Assembly: GCA_023238725.1 (NCBI GenBank)
Contig: CM041548.1
Span: 18,931,752 to 18,995,751, forward strand
Direction: 5' to 3'
Origin: Scortum barcoo
Lineage: Eukaryota; Chordata; Actinopteri; Centrarchiformes; Terapontidae
Length of the DNA stretch: 64,000 bases
A program made the position numbers and the translations under genes. Below the pieces are notes generated by a model. The model saw nothing but the letters and a program-made list of their open reading frames with translations. It did not search any database and was not told where the DNA came from. Positions 24,456 through 37,031 of the stretch are shown one piece after another (position 1 is the stretch's first letter; each line of letters opens with the position of its first letter).

Positions 24456-25319
24456 TTTTCATATTAATTTGGTTCCAGAAACTGTAAACCAAATTTATAA
24501 GGCTTATTTGAATGTCTTAAAACATTTCTCTTTGTAGATTATGTTGTTTAAGTAATATGGATATTTTATTCTCACATGTTTCTGTAAATGTTGTTTATAT
24601 GTATACTGTTACACAAAACAGCACTCCTTACTGTTGCTAGAAAGCATAAACCAAGTGGGAATCCAGTGAGAAAATCTGTTGGTACTGTATTAATGTCCAT
24701 TAAAAGTCAGTAAGACCATTGGCTACATGTAGCTTAAGGGGTGACATTGGCATGTTGGATTTGAATACATTTATATTAATTACCACAACTGCAAACCTAC
24801 AGTGACATTCAGCTGTGTATATTTCTCTAATGGAATTTATGACATTTTTTAAACCAAGTTACAGTAATTCATGGAAAAGTTTTGTCAAGAAATATTTGAA
24901 ATGAAATCCAAAATAAATGTTCAGCATGTGACTATTTATTTGCTTGGATATGATCTTTCCACTAGAGAGTGCTGTACTATCAACCTAACTTTGCAGAATG
25001 ACTAGAGGGGGGGTTTCTCTGTACTCATACAGATGTTGAGGGCATACATTGAAGTGTTTCCAAGTAAGAGACCTATTTTGCAATCTTACATCAAACCTCT
25101 AATGTTTACATTTGATTTGCTTTATTGTTGTTGGATTGGAAGATTTATGTAGAAGTATGTGAATGACTCCTAAAAGTTTCCAAACCATGTGAGCTAACCT
25201 AGAGATTCTTGTACAGTATTTGTTGAACTGAACCACTGCACATCAAGACCAATATGACAGTTCCAAAAATGTCTAGCAAAATAAAAAAAAACAACAACAG
25301 AGATATAGCATTCATTTCA
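24456..25319. other. fbxl6: fbxl6 3' UTR and gap to convergent eppk1
   Basis: An AATAAA at 24912-24917 fits the end of the fbxl6 transcript, giving a 3' untranslated region of about 480 bases. The remaining 400 bases up to the opposite polyadenylation signal of eppk1 hold nothing I can assign. Confidence 0.55.
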
Positions 25320-26381
25320 TTTATTTATTTGACCACACAATAAAACTGTTTAAGAAGGAAAGGTTTCACAATAACATTTAAAAAAACAAAACAGTGTAGT
25401 GAGCATATGGCTAGCTTCCAGGTGAGGTGGAAGCATGCCCAGCAAAACTACATTCACTGTACTCACATTCAACTTATGAAGGAAAGGCTTTTCAGTAAGC
25501 TTTTTTCTCAAATGTTCCCAAAAACCGAGGTCAAAGTAGGCTCACTTGAACCTCTTCAATTAACATCAGCGTAAAAACAAATCATATCCATAGATCCCAC
25601 AAATAACATGAAAAAAAGAAAAATACGTATTTTGTATGTATTTTTTTATATGTATAAAATAAGTATAAAAAAAACCAAAATGTTTGAAACTGCATTTACG
25701 GCTTTATATGTATTTAAGTGGGTAATTACAAAGAGACCATCAAAAAGAAGAAGTCCAAGGCCACAGATACATACTATACTTAAGTTTAGTAGTTTACTTA
25801 GTTTACTTGTGTAAGACCAGTAGGCTTTTTTCACAGCAGACAATGGCATTTCAAACTACAGTATACATGCTAACATTAGGGTTTTTTTCTGTCATTATGA
25901 AAATGCTACTCAAACGAGACCACTTCTCCAGTCTATAAGACGTTTTCAGTTAGTTAATTTGCAATTTACCCAGGTGAGATTCATTTTAAAGTTTAAATAT
26001 TGGTTGGATTCCAATTTGGTGCCTCAGTGCTAGGGCTCTGGTTTTCTGTGCACTGGTTAAACAGGCCTACATGGTCATGGAGGTCAAAAATTGTAACCAA
26101 AACACTGCTTCCTATAATAGCGTAGACAGTCTTCTATAACCCATTTCTTGCTCTCCTTTTCAACCATTAAAATTAACAGTATTCAGCACAGTACAATATG
26201 TGGATCATTTTCTATATAGATTTCATTAAGCACAACTGAAAATACATTTTTGAAAATCATGCAGTAAAATTATTTTGTGACTCAAACGATAAGTAATGCT
26301 AACCAAAATTCTGAGTTAACCACATTTAAAAATTGTTCAAGAAGGACAAAGATAAATGCTTTTTGAAAAGTTTACTTTCCT
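25320..26381 (-). other. eppk1: Probable 3' UTR of eppk1
   Basis: Two overlapping minus-strand AATAAA signals (TTTATTTATT, 25320-25329) lie about 1.05 kb below the eppk1 stop. The interval is AT-rich with no coding character. Confidence 0.5.
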
Positions 26382-29300
26382 TCACTTGTACAAGGGGAGT
26401 AAACTGAGGCCTGTAATGGGATCTGTGATACACCTTTCGACTAACTTGAGATAGGTGAGGTTCTCTTTTGTGTTAGGGTCGAAAAAGCCCTTGGTGTCAT
26501 CATCAGGGTCTGACAGAATCTGGTTCATTTCCTCATCAAAGTATCCTCTTTCATATGCCACCTGCACAGGCACTCTGTGACTGTGTACTGGGTCAATTAT
26601 ACCTCCAGTGGCAATTTGTGCTTCAAGGAGAGACGAATTCCATGATCTTTTACAATGAGATCTTTTTTCAAGGCCTGGAATAATGAAATTGTGTTTCCAG
26701 TGTAGGGATCTTTGTATCCAGTAACAGCTCTTTCCGCTGAAAGCAGTTTGTTTTTCCACTCGCTGCCAACCAGTCTTTGAGCCACAGCCTCCTCTACGGT
26801 AAGTTTCTTGTTGTTCACCGGGTCGATGACAAAACCAGTGGCAGCTTGAGCCTCCAGTAGAACAAGGGAAGTACCAGGAGTCAGCAGATGTTTGCTTTTG
26901 GCTTCATAGATACTCATGGTGTCTTTGGTGGATTGCAGGTATACCCCTGCAATGCAGTTAGTTCCCTCTAAGTACTTCCGTACAGAGTCCATTTCACTTA
27001 CTTCTGTCACTGTGACCTTACCAGCGCTAAGATCTTTGTAGAGGTCCTGACTGATGATTTGTGATTTCAGCAACTCAGTGGCAGTGACATCCTTCCTGAT
27101 TCCATGGAAATTTGTTATTTCCTTTTATCTCTGTGATTGTGGTGGTGGTTGTTTTTGTTGTACTGCTGTCTGTTTCTATTTTTGCTGGTGGGCATTTCAG
27201 AATTGGTGGTGATAAGGGTGCTGTGGTATTCTGCTGAATGATGGTCAGGATAATTTCCAAAAAGCGTTCAATTGTGATTGATCCAGACTTGTACTGTTGC
27301 ACGAGCTCTCTTCTCTTTTCCTCAGTGATGTATCTGGAATATAGCAGATCCCACAGAGACACCTTTGTTCCTTGGTATTTCCCTCCTGCTCTGGTTGTTG
27401 TGGTAGATTTCAGAATGAGTTTTGTTGCCTCATCAACAAAGAAATAAAACTCTCCTTTCTTTGCAATGACTAGCAAGCTAAGGCCTGTGATGGGATCTGT
27501 GACACACCTCTCAACCAGTTGGAGATAGGTAAGGTTCTCTTGGGTGTTGGGATCAAAAAAGCCTTTAGTGTCGTCATCGGGGTCAGACAAAATCTGATTC
27601 ATTTCCTCATCAAAGTATCCTCTTTCATATGCCACCTGCACAGGCACTCTGTGACTGTGTACTGGGTCAATTATACCTCCAGTGGCAATTTGTGCTTCAA
27701 GAAGACGAATTCCATGATCTTTTACAATAAGATCCTTTTTCAAGGCCTGGAATAATGAAATTGTGTTTCCAGTGTAGGGATCTTTGTATCCAGTAACAGC
27801 TCTTTCCGCTGAAAGAAGTTTGTTTTTCCACTCGCTGCCAACCAGTCTTTGAGCCACAGCCTCCTCTACAGAAAGTTTCTTGTTATTCACCGGGTCGATG
27901 ACAAAACCAGTGGCAGCTTGAGCCTCCAGTAGAACAAGGGAAGTACCAGGAGTCAGCAGGTGTTTGCTTTTGGCTTCATAGATACTCAAGGTCTCTTTGG
28001 TGGATTGCAGGTATACCCCTGCAATGCAGTTAGTTCCCTCTAAGTACTTCCGTACAGAGTCCATTTCACTTACTTCTGTCACTGTGACCTTACCAGCGCT
28101 AAGATCTTTGTAGAGGTCCTGACTGATGATTTGTGATTTCAGCAACTCAGTGGCAGTGACATCCTTCCTGATTCCATGGAAATTTGTTATTTCTTTTATC
28201 TCTGTGATTGTGGTGGTGGTGGTTGTTTTTGTTGTACTGCTGTCTGCTTCTATTTTTGCTGGTGGGCATTTCATAATTGGTGGTGACAAGGGTGCTGTGG
28301 TATTCTGCTGAATGATGGTCAGGATAATTTCCAAAAAGCGTTCAATTGTGATTGATCCAGACTTGTACTGTTGCACAAGCTCTCTTCTCTTTTCCTCAGT
28401 GATGTATCTGGAATATAGCAGATCCCACAGAGACACCTTTGTTCCTTGGTATTTCCCTCCTGCTCTGGTTGTTGTGGTAGATTTCAGAATGAGTTTTGTT
28501 GCCTCATCAACAAAGAAATAAAACTCTCCTTTCTTTGCAATGACTAGCAAGCTAAGGCCTGTGATGGGATCTGTGACACACCTCTCAACCAGTTGGAGAT
28601 AGGTAAGGTTCTCTTGGGTGTTGGGATCAAAAAAGCCTTTAGTGTCGTCATCGGGGTCAGACAAAATCTGATTCATTTCCTCATCAAAGTATCCTCTTTC
28701 ATATGCCACCTGCACAGGCACTCTGTGACTGTGTACTGGGTCAATTATACCTCCAGTGGCAATTTGTGCTTCAAGAAGACGAATTCCATGATCTTTTACA
28801 ATAAGATCTTTTTTCAAGGCCTGGAATAATGAAATTGTGTTTCCAGTGTAGGGATCTTTGTATCCAGTAACAGCTCTTTCCGCTGAAAGCAGTTTGTTTT
28901 TCCACTCGCTGCCAACCAGTCTTTGAGCCACAGCCTCCTCTACGGAAAGTTTCTTGTTGTTCACCGGGTCGATGACAAAACCAGTGGCAGCTTGAGCCTC
29001 CAGTAGAACAAGGGAAGTACCAGGAGTCAGCAGGTGTTTGCTTTTGGCTTCATAGATACTCATGGTGTCTTTGGTGGATTGCAGGTATACCCCTGCAATG
29101 CAGTTAGTTCCCTCCAAGTACTTCCGTACAGAGTCCATTTCACTTACTTCTGTCACTGTGACCTTACCAGCGCTAAGATCTTTGTAGAGGTCCTGACTGA
29201 TGATTTGTGATTTCAGCAACTCAGTGGCAGTGACATCTTTCCTGATTCCATGGAAATTTGTTATTTCTTTTATCTCTGTGATTGTGGTGGTGGTTGTTTT

Positions 29301-32300
29301 TGTTGTACTGCTGTCTGTTTCTATTTTTGCTGGTGGGCATTTCAGAATTGGTGGTGATAAGGGTGCTGTGGTATTCTGCTGAATGATGGTCAGGATAATT
29401 TCCAAAAAGCGTTCAATTTTGAGTGATCCAGACTTGTACTGTTGCACGAGCTCTCTTCTCTTTTCCTCAGTGATGTATCTGGAATATAGCAGATCCCACA
29501 GAGACACCTTTGTTCCTTGGTATTTCCCTCCTGCTCTGGTTGTTGTGGTAGATTTCAGAATGAGTTTTGTTGCCTCATCAACAAAGAAATAAAACTCTCC
29601 TTTCTTTGCAATGACTAGCAAGCTAAGGCCTGTGATGGGATCTGTGACACACCTCTCAACCAGTTGGAGATAGGTAAGGTTCTCTTCGGGTGTTGGGATC
29701 AAAAAAGCCTTTAGTGTCGTCATCGGGGTCAGACAAAATCTGATTCATTTCCTCATCAAAGTATCCTCTTTCATATGCCACCTGCACAGGCACTCTGTGA
29801 CTGTGTACTGGGTCAATTATACCTCCAGTGGCAATTTGTGCTTCAAGAAGACGAATTCCATGATCTTTTACAATAAGATCTTTTTTCAAGGCCTGGAATA
29901 ATGAAATTGTGTTTCCAGTGTAGGGATCTTTGTATCCAGTAACAGCTTTTTCCGCTGAAAGCAGTTTGTTTTTCCACTCGCTGCCAACCAGTCTTTGAGC
30001 CACAGCCTCCTCTACGGAAAGTTTCTTGTTGTTCACCGGGTCGATGACAAAACCAGTGGCAGCTTGAGCCTCCAGTAGAACAAGGGAAGTACCAGGAGTC
30101 AGCAGGTGTTTGCTTTTGGCTTCATAGATACTCATGGTCTCTTTGGTGGATTGCAGGTATACCCCTGCAATGCAGTTAGTTCCCTCTAAGTACTTCCGTA
30201 CAGAGTCCATTTCACTTACTTCTGTCACTGTGACCTTACCAGTGCTAAGATCTTTGTAGAGGTCCTGACTGATGATTTGTGATTTCAGCAACTCAGTGGC
30301 AGTGATATCCTTCCTGATTCCATGGAAATTTGTTATTTCTTTTATCTCTGTGATTGTGGTGGTGGTGGTTGTTTTTGTTGTACTGCTGTCTGCTTCTATT
30401 TTTGCTGGTGGGCATTTCATAATTGGTGGTGACAAGGGTGCTGCGGTGTTCTGCTGAATGATGGTCAGGATAATTTCCAAAAAGCGCTCAGTTGTGATTG
30501 TTCCAGACTTGTACTGTTGCACGAGCTCTCTTCTCTTTTCCTCAGTGATGTATATGGAGTATAGCAGATCCCACAGAGACACTGTTGTTCCTTGGTATTT
30601 CCCTCCTGCTCTGGTTGTTGTGGTAGATTTCAGAATGAGTTTTGTTGCCTCATCAACAAAGAAATAAAACTCTCCTTTCTTTGCAATGACTAGCAAGCTA
30701 AGGCCTGTGATGGGATCTGTGACACACCTCTCAACCAGTTGGAGATAGGTAAGGTTCTCTTGGGTGTTGGGATCAAAAAAGCCTTTAGTGTCGTCATCGG
30801 GGTCAGACAAAATCTGATTCATTTCCTCATCAAAGTATCCTCTTTCATATGCCACCTGCACAGGCACTCTGTGACTGTGTACTGGGTCAATTATACCTCC
30901 AGTGGCAATTTGTGCTTCAAGAAGACGAATTCCATGATCTTTTACAATAAGATCCTTTTTCAAGGCCTGGAATAATGAAATTGTGTTTCCAGTGTAGGGA
31001 TCTTTGTATCCAGTAACAGCTCTTTCCGCTGAAAGCAGTTTGTTTTTCCACTCGCTGCCAACCAGTCTTTGAGCCACAGCCTCCTCTACGGAAAGTTTCT
31101 TGTTGTTCACCGGGTCGATGACAAAACCAGTGGCAGCTTGAGCCTCCAGTAGAACAAGGGAAGTACCAGGAGTCAGCAGGTGTTTGCTTTTGGCTTCATA
31201 GATACTCATGGTCTCTTTGGTGGATTGCAGGTATACCCCTGCAATGCAGTTAGTTCCCTCTAAGTACTTCCGTACAGAGTCCATTTCACTTACTTCTGTC
31301 ACTGTGACCTTACCAGCACTAAGATCTTTGTAGAGGTCCTCACTGATGATTTGTGATTTCAGCAACTCAGTGGCAGTGATATCCTTCCTGATTCCATGGA
31401 AATTTGTTATTTCTTTTGTCTCTGTGATTGTGGTGGTGGTTGTTTTTGTTGTACTGCTGTCTGCTTCTATTTTTGCTGGTGGGCATTTCATAATTGGTGG
31501 TGACAAGGGTGCTGTGGTGTTCTGCTGAATGATGGTCAGGATAATTTCCAAAAAGCGCTCAGTTGTGATTGTTCCAGACTTGTACTGTTGCACGAGCTCT
31601 CTTCTCTTTTCCTCAGTGACGTATATGGAGTATAGCAGATCCCACAGAGACACTGTTGTTCCTTGGTATTTCCCTCCTGCTCTGGTTGTTGTGGTAGATT
31701 TCAGAATGAGTTTTGTTGCTTCATCAACAAAGAAATAGAACTCTCCTTTCTTTACAATGGAGAGCAAATTGAGGCCTGTGGTTGGGTCCTTGACACACCT
31801 CTCAACCAGTTGGAGATAGGTAAGGTTCTCTTCGGTGTTGGGATCAAAAAAGCCTTTAGTGTCGTCATCGGGGTCAGACAAAATCTGGTTCATTTCCTCA
31901 TCAAAGTATCCTCTTTGGTATGCCACCTGCACAGGCACTCGATGACTGTGGACTGGATCAATTATGCCCCCTGTAGCAATCTGTGCTTCAAGGAGACGAA
32001 TTCCATGATCTTTTACAATGAGATCTTTTTTCAAGGCCTGAAACAAAGATATTGTGTCTCCAGTGTAGGGATCTTTGTATCCAGTAACAGCTCTTTCCGC
32101 AGAAAGCAGTTTGTTTTTCCACTCACTGCCAACTACTCCATGAGCCACAGCCTCCTCTACGGAAAGTTTCTTGTTTTTCACTGGGTCAATGACAAAACCA
32201 GTGGCAGCTTGTGCCTCCAGCAGCACAAGAGACGTACCAGGGGTCAGCAGACGTTTGGTTTTGGCTTCATAGATGCTCATAACTTTCTTTGTTGATTCAA

Positions 32301-35300
32301 TTCTGACTCCTGCTATAGAGTTTGTAGCTCCAAGGTACTTTTGAATTGATTCCATTTTGTTAATATTCTCTTCAGTTACTTCTCCTTGTATTATCTGGGT
32401 GAAAAGGTCCTTTGAGATAATCTTTGACTCAAACAATTCACTGGCTGAGACCTGCTTTCTTAATCCTTTGAATTTTCTTTCTTTGGATGATACTTCTGTA
32501 ATGATAACTGTGACTATTTCAATGATGTCTTCTATTTTCAGGACTCCTGTCTTGTATTGTTGTATGAGCTGCTCCCTTTTTTGTTCTGATATGTACTCGG
32601 ACAGCAACACGTCCCACAGTGTCACCTCTTTGTTTTTAAATTTTCCTGCATTCATGGTAACAGTTTTGTTTTTGAATGCAAGCTGTACTTTCTCATCTGT
32701 GTGACATACATGGGATTTCTCTTCATACAGGGGTAGAAGAAGTAGCCCAGTTTCAGGATTTTTCTCACATCGTTTCATGAGCTGAAGGTAAGAGACATTT
32801 TCTTTGCTATTTGGGTCAAAGAATCCCTTCGAATCATCAGTGGGGTTCAACAGGTTTTTGCTAAATTCTTCATCCAGATATCCCTTTTTAATAGCAACAT
32901 GAACAGGTAGTCTGTGACTATGATTGGGGTCAATTATTCCTCCAGTTGCTAACTGTGCCTCAAGAAGACGAATGCCATTGTTTCTTTGAATCAGTTGTTC
33001 ATTCATGGCTTCAAACAGTGATATTGTTGCATCTGTGTATGGATCTTTATAGCCAGTAACAGCTCGTTCAGCTAAGAGAAGTTGCTCATGTACATCTGGT
33101 CCAATGACTTTTTCTCTTGCTGCCTCATCAACAGTATAGAACTTGTTTTTTAAAGGGTCAATGATCCATCCTGTTGCAGCCTGCGCTTCAAGTAGTACTA
33201 GTGCAATGGCAGGTGTCAACAGACCTTCCTTTTTTGCTTCATATATGCTCATTACTTTCTGGGATGGATGAACCTTAATTCCAGCAATGCTTCCGGTTCC
33301 TTTCAGGTATCCTCTCACAGCTTCACGTTCTGTTACTGCTTCAAAAGTGAGTTTTCCTTCTTTCACCTGTTTGAATGTATCCATATCAATGATTTCAAAA
33401 TCCAGTAGTTGTTGTGCAGAGACTGGCTTTCTCAGGCCCATTATCATTTTGGGAGTTTCACTCTTCTCCAGTTTTTCAATGGTGGAAATCACTGACGTGA
33501 TTATGGTTTCTGTGGTAATCTTCTTTGTTCTGTATTTTTCAATTAATTCAAGCCGCTGATCTTCAGTGAAGTACTGAGAATGAATCAAGTCCCACAGAGA
33601 AACTGTTTTTCCTGAATAGCGTCCTACTGATATGCTCAGAGTTGTCTTTTCAAACTCTTGCCGTATTTCTGTGTCAGTGTACACTTTTGCCTTTGTCCTG
33701 GTCGTTTTTGGTGTGTCATTTAGTGGCAGGAGAAGTAGTCCTGTTTCCTTATCTTTGACACATCGACCCAACATTTCCATGTATGTCAGATTTTCTTGTG
33801 TCTTTGGGTCAAAAAAGCCCTTTGTGTCATCAGTTGGATCTGTTAGGATCTGATTAAGTTCTGCATCAAAATATCCTTTCCTATATGCAACCTCAAGGGG
33901 TAAGTGAAGACACTTCAAGGGATCAATGATACCACCTGTAGCAACCTGGGCCTCAAGTAAACGAATGCCATGCTGCTTGACAATCAGATCCTTTTTCAAG
34001 GCTTGGAAAAGAGAGATCTTTTGACCAGTGTATGGATCTGTGTAACCAGTGACAGCTCTCTCTGCAGACAGAAGTTTTTCATACATCTGTGGACCAATTG
34101 CCTTTTCTTTGAGAGCTTGTTCCACTGTAAGTTTTTGGTTTTTCAGAGGATCAACAATGAACCCTGTGGCTGCCTGTGCTTCAAGGAGGCAGAGGGCAGT
34201 GCCAGGTGTTAGAATGCCAATTCTTTGTGCCTCATAGATGCTTAGCTTCTGATTCGAAGGTTGCAGTGTCACCCCAGCCACGCAACATTTACCTTGTAGG
34301 TAGTTTCTGACACTGTCCATTTTCATTACATCACTGCTCGTCACATTTCCACTGATCAAACTGTTGTATGTATTTTTATCTACAATTTCAAGCTCCAAAA
34401 GATCTACAACAGAGATCTGTCCCCTGAGACCTTCAAAGTTCAGTCCTGCTTGCTGTTTTATCTCCTTACTCTCAATGATCTCTAAAATGGTGACAGTAAG
34501 TTGCTCAATTGTGATTTTCCTTGACTTGAAGAGCTTGAAAAACTCCTGTCTTTTGTCCTCAGACAGATACTCTGAATTGATAAGATCCCACAGTGTTGCG
34601 TGCTTGCCCTGGAACCTACCATACTTAACAGTAACTGTTGTTGTTTTAAACGTTTCCCTGATGTTATCATCTATATTAATTTTGTTACTTTTGCTTTTCA
34701 GTGGCAAGAGGCACAGACCTGTACTGGGATCAGTCACACATCTGCCCATGAGCTGCAAGTATGTCAAGTTCTCATGGTTATTGGGGTCAAAAAATCCTTT
34801 GGTGTCATCACTTGGATCACTCAGAATCTGATTCATTTCCTCATTAAAGTATCCTCTCTTATAGGCCACATGAACAGGAATGCGATGGCTGTTCACTGGG
34901 TCAATGATCCCACCAGTGGCAATTTGTGCCTCCAGGAGTCGAATTCCATGGTCTTTTAGGATGAGATCTTTTTGCATAGCTTGGAACAAAGAGATTATTT
35001 TGCCATCATATGGATCCTTGTAGCCAGTGACAGCTTTCTCTGCTGAGCGCAGCTTTTGACAGACATCAGGCCCCACAATCTTTGCTTTGACAGCATCATC
35101 CACTGAAAACTTCCTGTTTCCAATGGGATCAATAATGAAGCCTGTTGCTGCCTGTGCTTCCAGTAGAATCAGAGCAGTTCCTGGCATCAGCTTTCCTTTT
35201 TGTTTAGCCTGGTAGATTGTCATGATTTGAGAATCAGGAAGCAGGATACCTGCAATACTACCTTTCCCTTGAAGGTACACATTTATATTTTCATCTTCTA

Positions 35301-37017
35301 TCATTTCCTTCACTGACTTTTTTCCCTTTTTCAGATCCTCTAGGACGTCCTCAGTGATGATATCTGCCTCCACAAGCTGTGCGGCTGTGACAGTTTCTCT
35401 GATGCCTTCAAAAACAACTTTAGTTGTTTTCACAGACTTCTCTATGACTTCCAGAACTGTTGTGATGATTGTCTTGATATTGAACTTCTTCTCTCTGTAT
35501 TTTTGAATTATGTCTCTCCTCTGATGTTCATCAAAGTATTCTGACATCAGGAGTTCCCACAGAGATACTGTCATTCCTATGTACTTCCCACATGTCACTT
35601 TCACCTTCTCGTCTTTGAAAGCCACTTTAGTTTGATAGTCAATGAAGTTAAAATTTAGCTTCTCTGACTTATCAAGGAGAGGGAGGAGGCATAGTCCAGT
35701 GACAGGATCGGTGACACACCTTTCCATCAGCTGGAGATAAGTTAGATTATCTTCTGTGTTTGGGTCAAAAAACCCTTTTGTGTCATCCCCTGAATCCTCT
35801 AGTATGGTTTTCATGTCTGCATTAAAGTAACCTCTCTTGAAGGCCACTTCTGTTGGAAGTCTGTGACTGTTGATTGGGTCTATTATTCCACCTGTAGCGA
35901 TTTGCGCCTCAAGTAGGCGTATCCCATGTTCCTTAACAATGAGGTCTTTTGACAGTGCTTGAAACAGGGATATTGTTTCACCTGAGTATGGGTCTTTGTA
36001 TCCAGTTACTGCTCGCTCAGCAGAATGCAGTTTTGCGTGATATTCTGGGCCAACAAGTTTATTTTTAATGGCATCATCCACAGTGAACTTTTTATTTTCT
36101 ACAGGATCAATCATGAATCCAGTTGCAGCTTGTGCCTCCAGTAGAACTAGTGCTGTTCCTGGCATCAGTATGCCTTGCTTCATGGCTTGATAAATGCTCA
36201 TTCTTTGATTTGATGAGAGTACAGCAATACCTGCAATACTGCCTTTGCCCTCCAGGTACTCTTTCACTGTTTCCATCAGCATCACATCCTGTGTTGTGGT
36301 CTTTCCTTTCTGCAGGTCATCATATGTTTCTTTGTCAATGATCTTTGACTCTAAGAGTTGAGTAGAGGAAATACCTCTTCGCAGACCTTTGAAAGAGACG
36401 CAGATAGGAAGGAGTAGCAGGCCTGTGTCAGGCTCAACTGTGCATTTCTTTAAGAGGTTTTGATAGTTAAGATTTTCTTGTGAACTTGGATTGTAGAACA
36501 CTTTGAGCTCTGACATCTGGTCATTGAGCAAACCTTTTTCAAAGTAGCCCTTTTTAATTGCTGATTCAATAGAAATATTTGTCTTCTCAACAGGATCAAA
36601 CAGGCCTTGAGTGGCTATCTGTGCTTCAAGGAGCCTCAATCCATAATCTCTTGGGACTAAATCTTTTTGCATAGCTTGGAATACAGATATTGTTTGGTTG
36701 GTGTAGGAGTCTACATAACCAGTGACAGCTTTCTCTGCTGTAAGGAGTTTCTCTTTCATCTCTGGTCCAACTATTCCCTCTGAGACAGCATCTGAAACAG
36801 GAAGTATTCGATTGTTTTTTGGGTCAATGATGCCCACTGTGGCCGCTTGTGCTTCAAGCAGGGCCAATGCTGTTCCTTGTTTAAGTAGACGTTTTTTCAT
36901 GGCTTGGTATATGGTTATCTTCTCCTTTGTCTTCTCCAGAAATATTCCAGCCACAGGTCTGTGGCCTTGTGTGTGGCCATTTTGCTTCACCTTAGTGTTT
37001 TGACTGATGGAATCCAT
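26382..37017 (-). CDS. eppk1: Epiplakin: 11 plakin-repeat domains, three frame breaks near the 3' end
   Basis: Epiplakin is a cytoplasmic plakin made only of plakin-repeat domains; it binds keratin and other intermediate filaments in epithelia. The whole coding region is one giant exon, as in mammals. An acceptor (TGTCACACAG) ends at 37032, and ATG at 37017 opens MDSISQNTKVKQNGH, then RPVAGIFLEKTKEKITIYQA, matching the epiplakin N-terminus with no actin-binding, spectrin or coiled-coil region. Each repeat reads VAGVYL...SIYEA, LLEAQAATGFVIDP, LLSAERAVTGYKDPYTG, LLEAQIATGGIIDP, DDTKGFFDPN and CVTDPITGL; joining segments carry TVSLWDLL and EEKRRELVQQY. Eleven domains are counted (16 in human). 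The frame is broken near 29687-29690 (+1), 27118-27122 (+1) and 26626-26633 (+2). Discounting those four bases the region is an exact multiple of three, 3,543 codons before TGA at 26382. All three breaks lie in the homogenised array. Confidence 0.9.
26640..31735 (-). repeat. eppk1: Near-identical tandem array in eppk1, about five units of 1071-1075 bases
   Basis: The anchor GAATGATGGTCAGGATAATT recurs at about 27235, 28309, 29380, 30455 and 31526, spacings of 1074, 1071, 1075 and 1071. The 3-base difference is one extra GGT (Thr codon on the coding strand) and the odd single base is the frame break at 29690. Divergence from the older domains begins sharply near 31735, where CTTTGCAATGACTAGC gives way to CTTTACAATGGAGAGC. 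Each unit encodes one plakin-repeat domain plus its linker, so unit length equals one protein module of 357-358 residues. Confidence 0.95.
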
Positions 37018-37031
37018 CTTTGCTTCAGGAC

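Noticed and set aside
26640..31735. CRISPR-like or satellite array
   Set aside because: The units are 1.07 kb coding modules of a plakin protein, not short repeats with spacers, and there is no prokaryotic context.
31663..32295. Plus-strand frame of 210 codons opposite eppk1
   Set aside because: It is a shadow of the epiplakin coding strand. Similar antisense frames recur once per repeat unit at 27238, 28312, 29383 and 30458 because the units are copies.
26382..37017. Treating eppk1 as a pseudogene
   Set aside because: More than 7.3 kb of uninterrupted frame with strong protein conservation precedes the first break, and the total is an exact multiple of three once four clustered extra bases in near-identical copies are set aside. 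Error or recent change is more likely.
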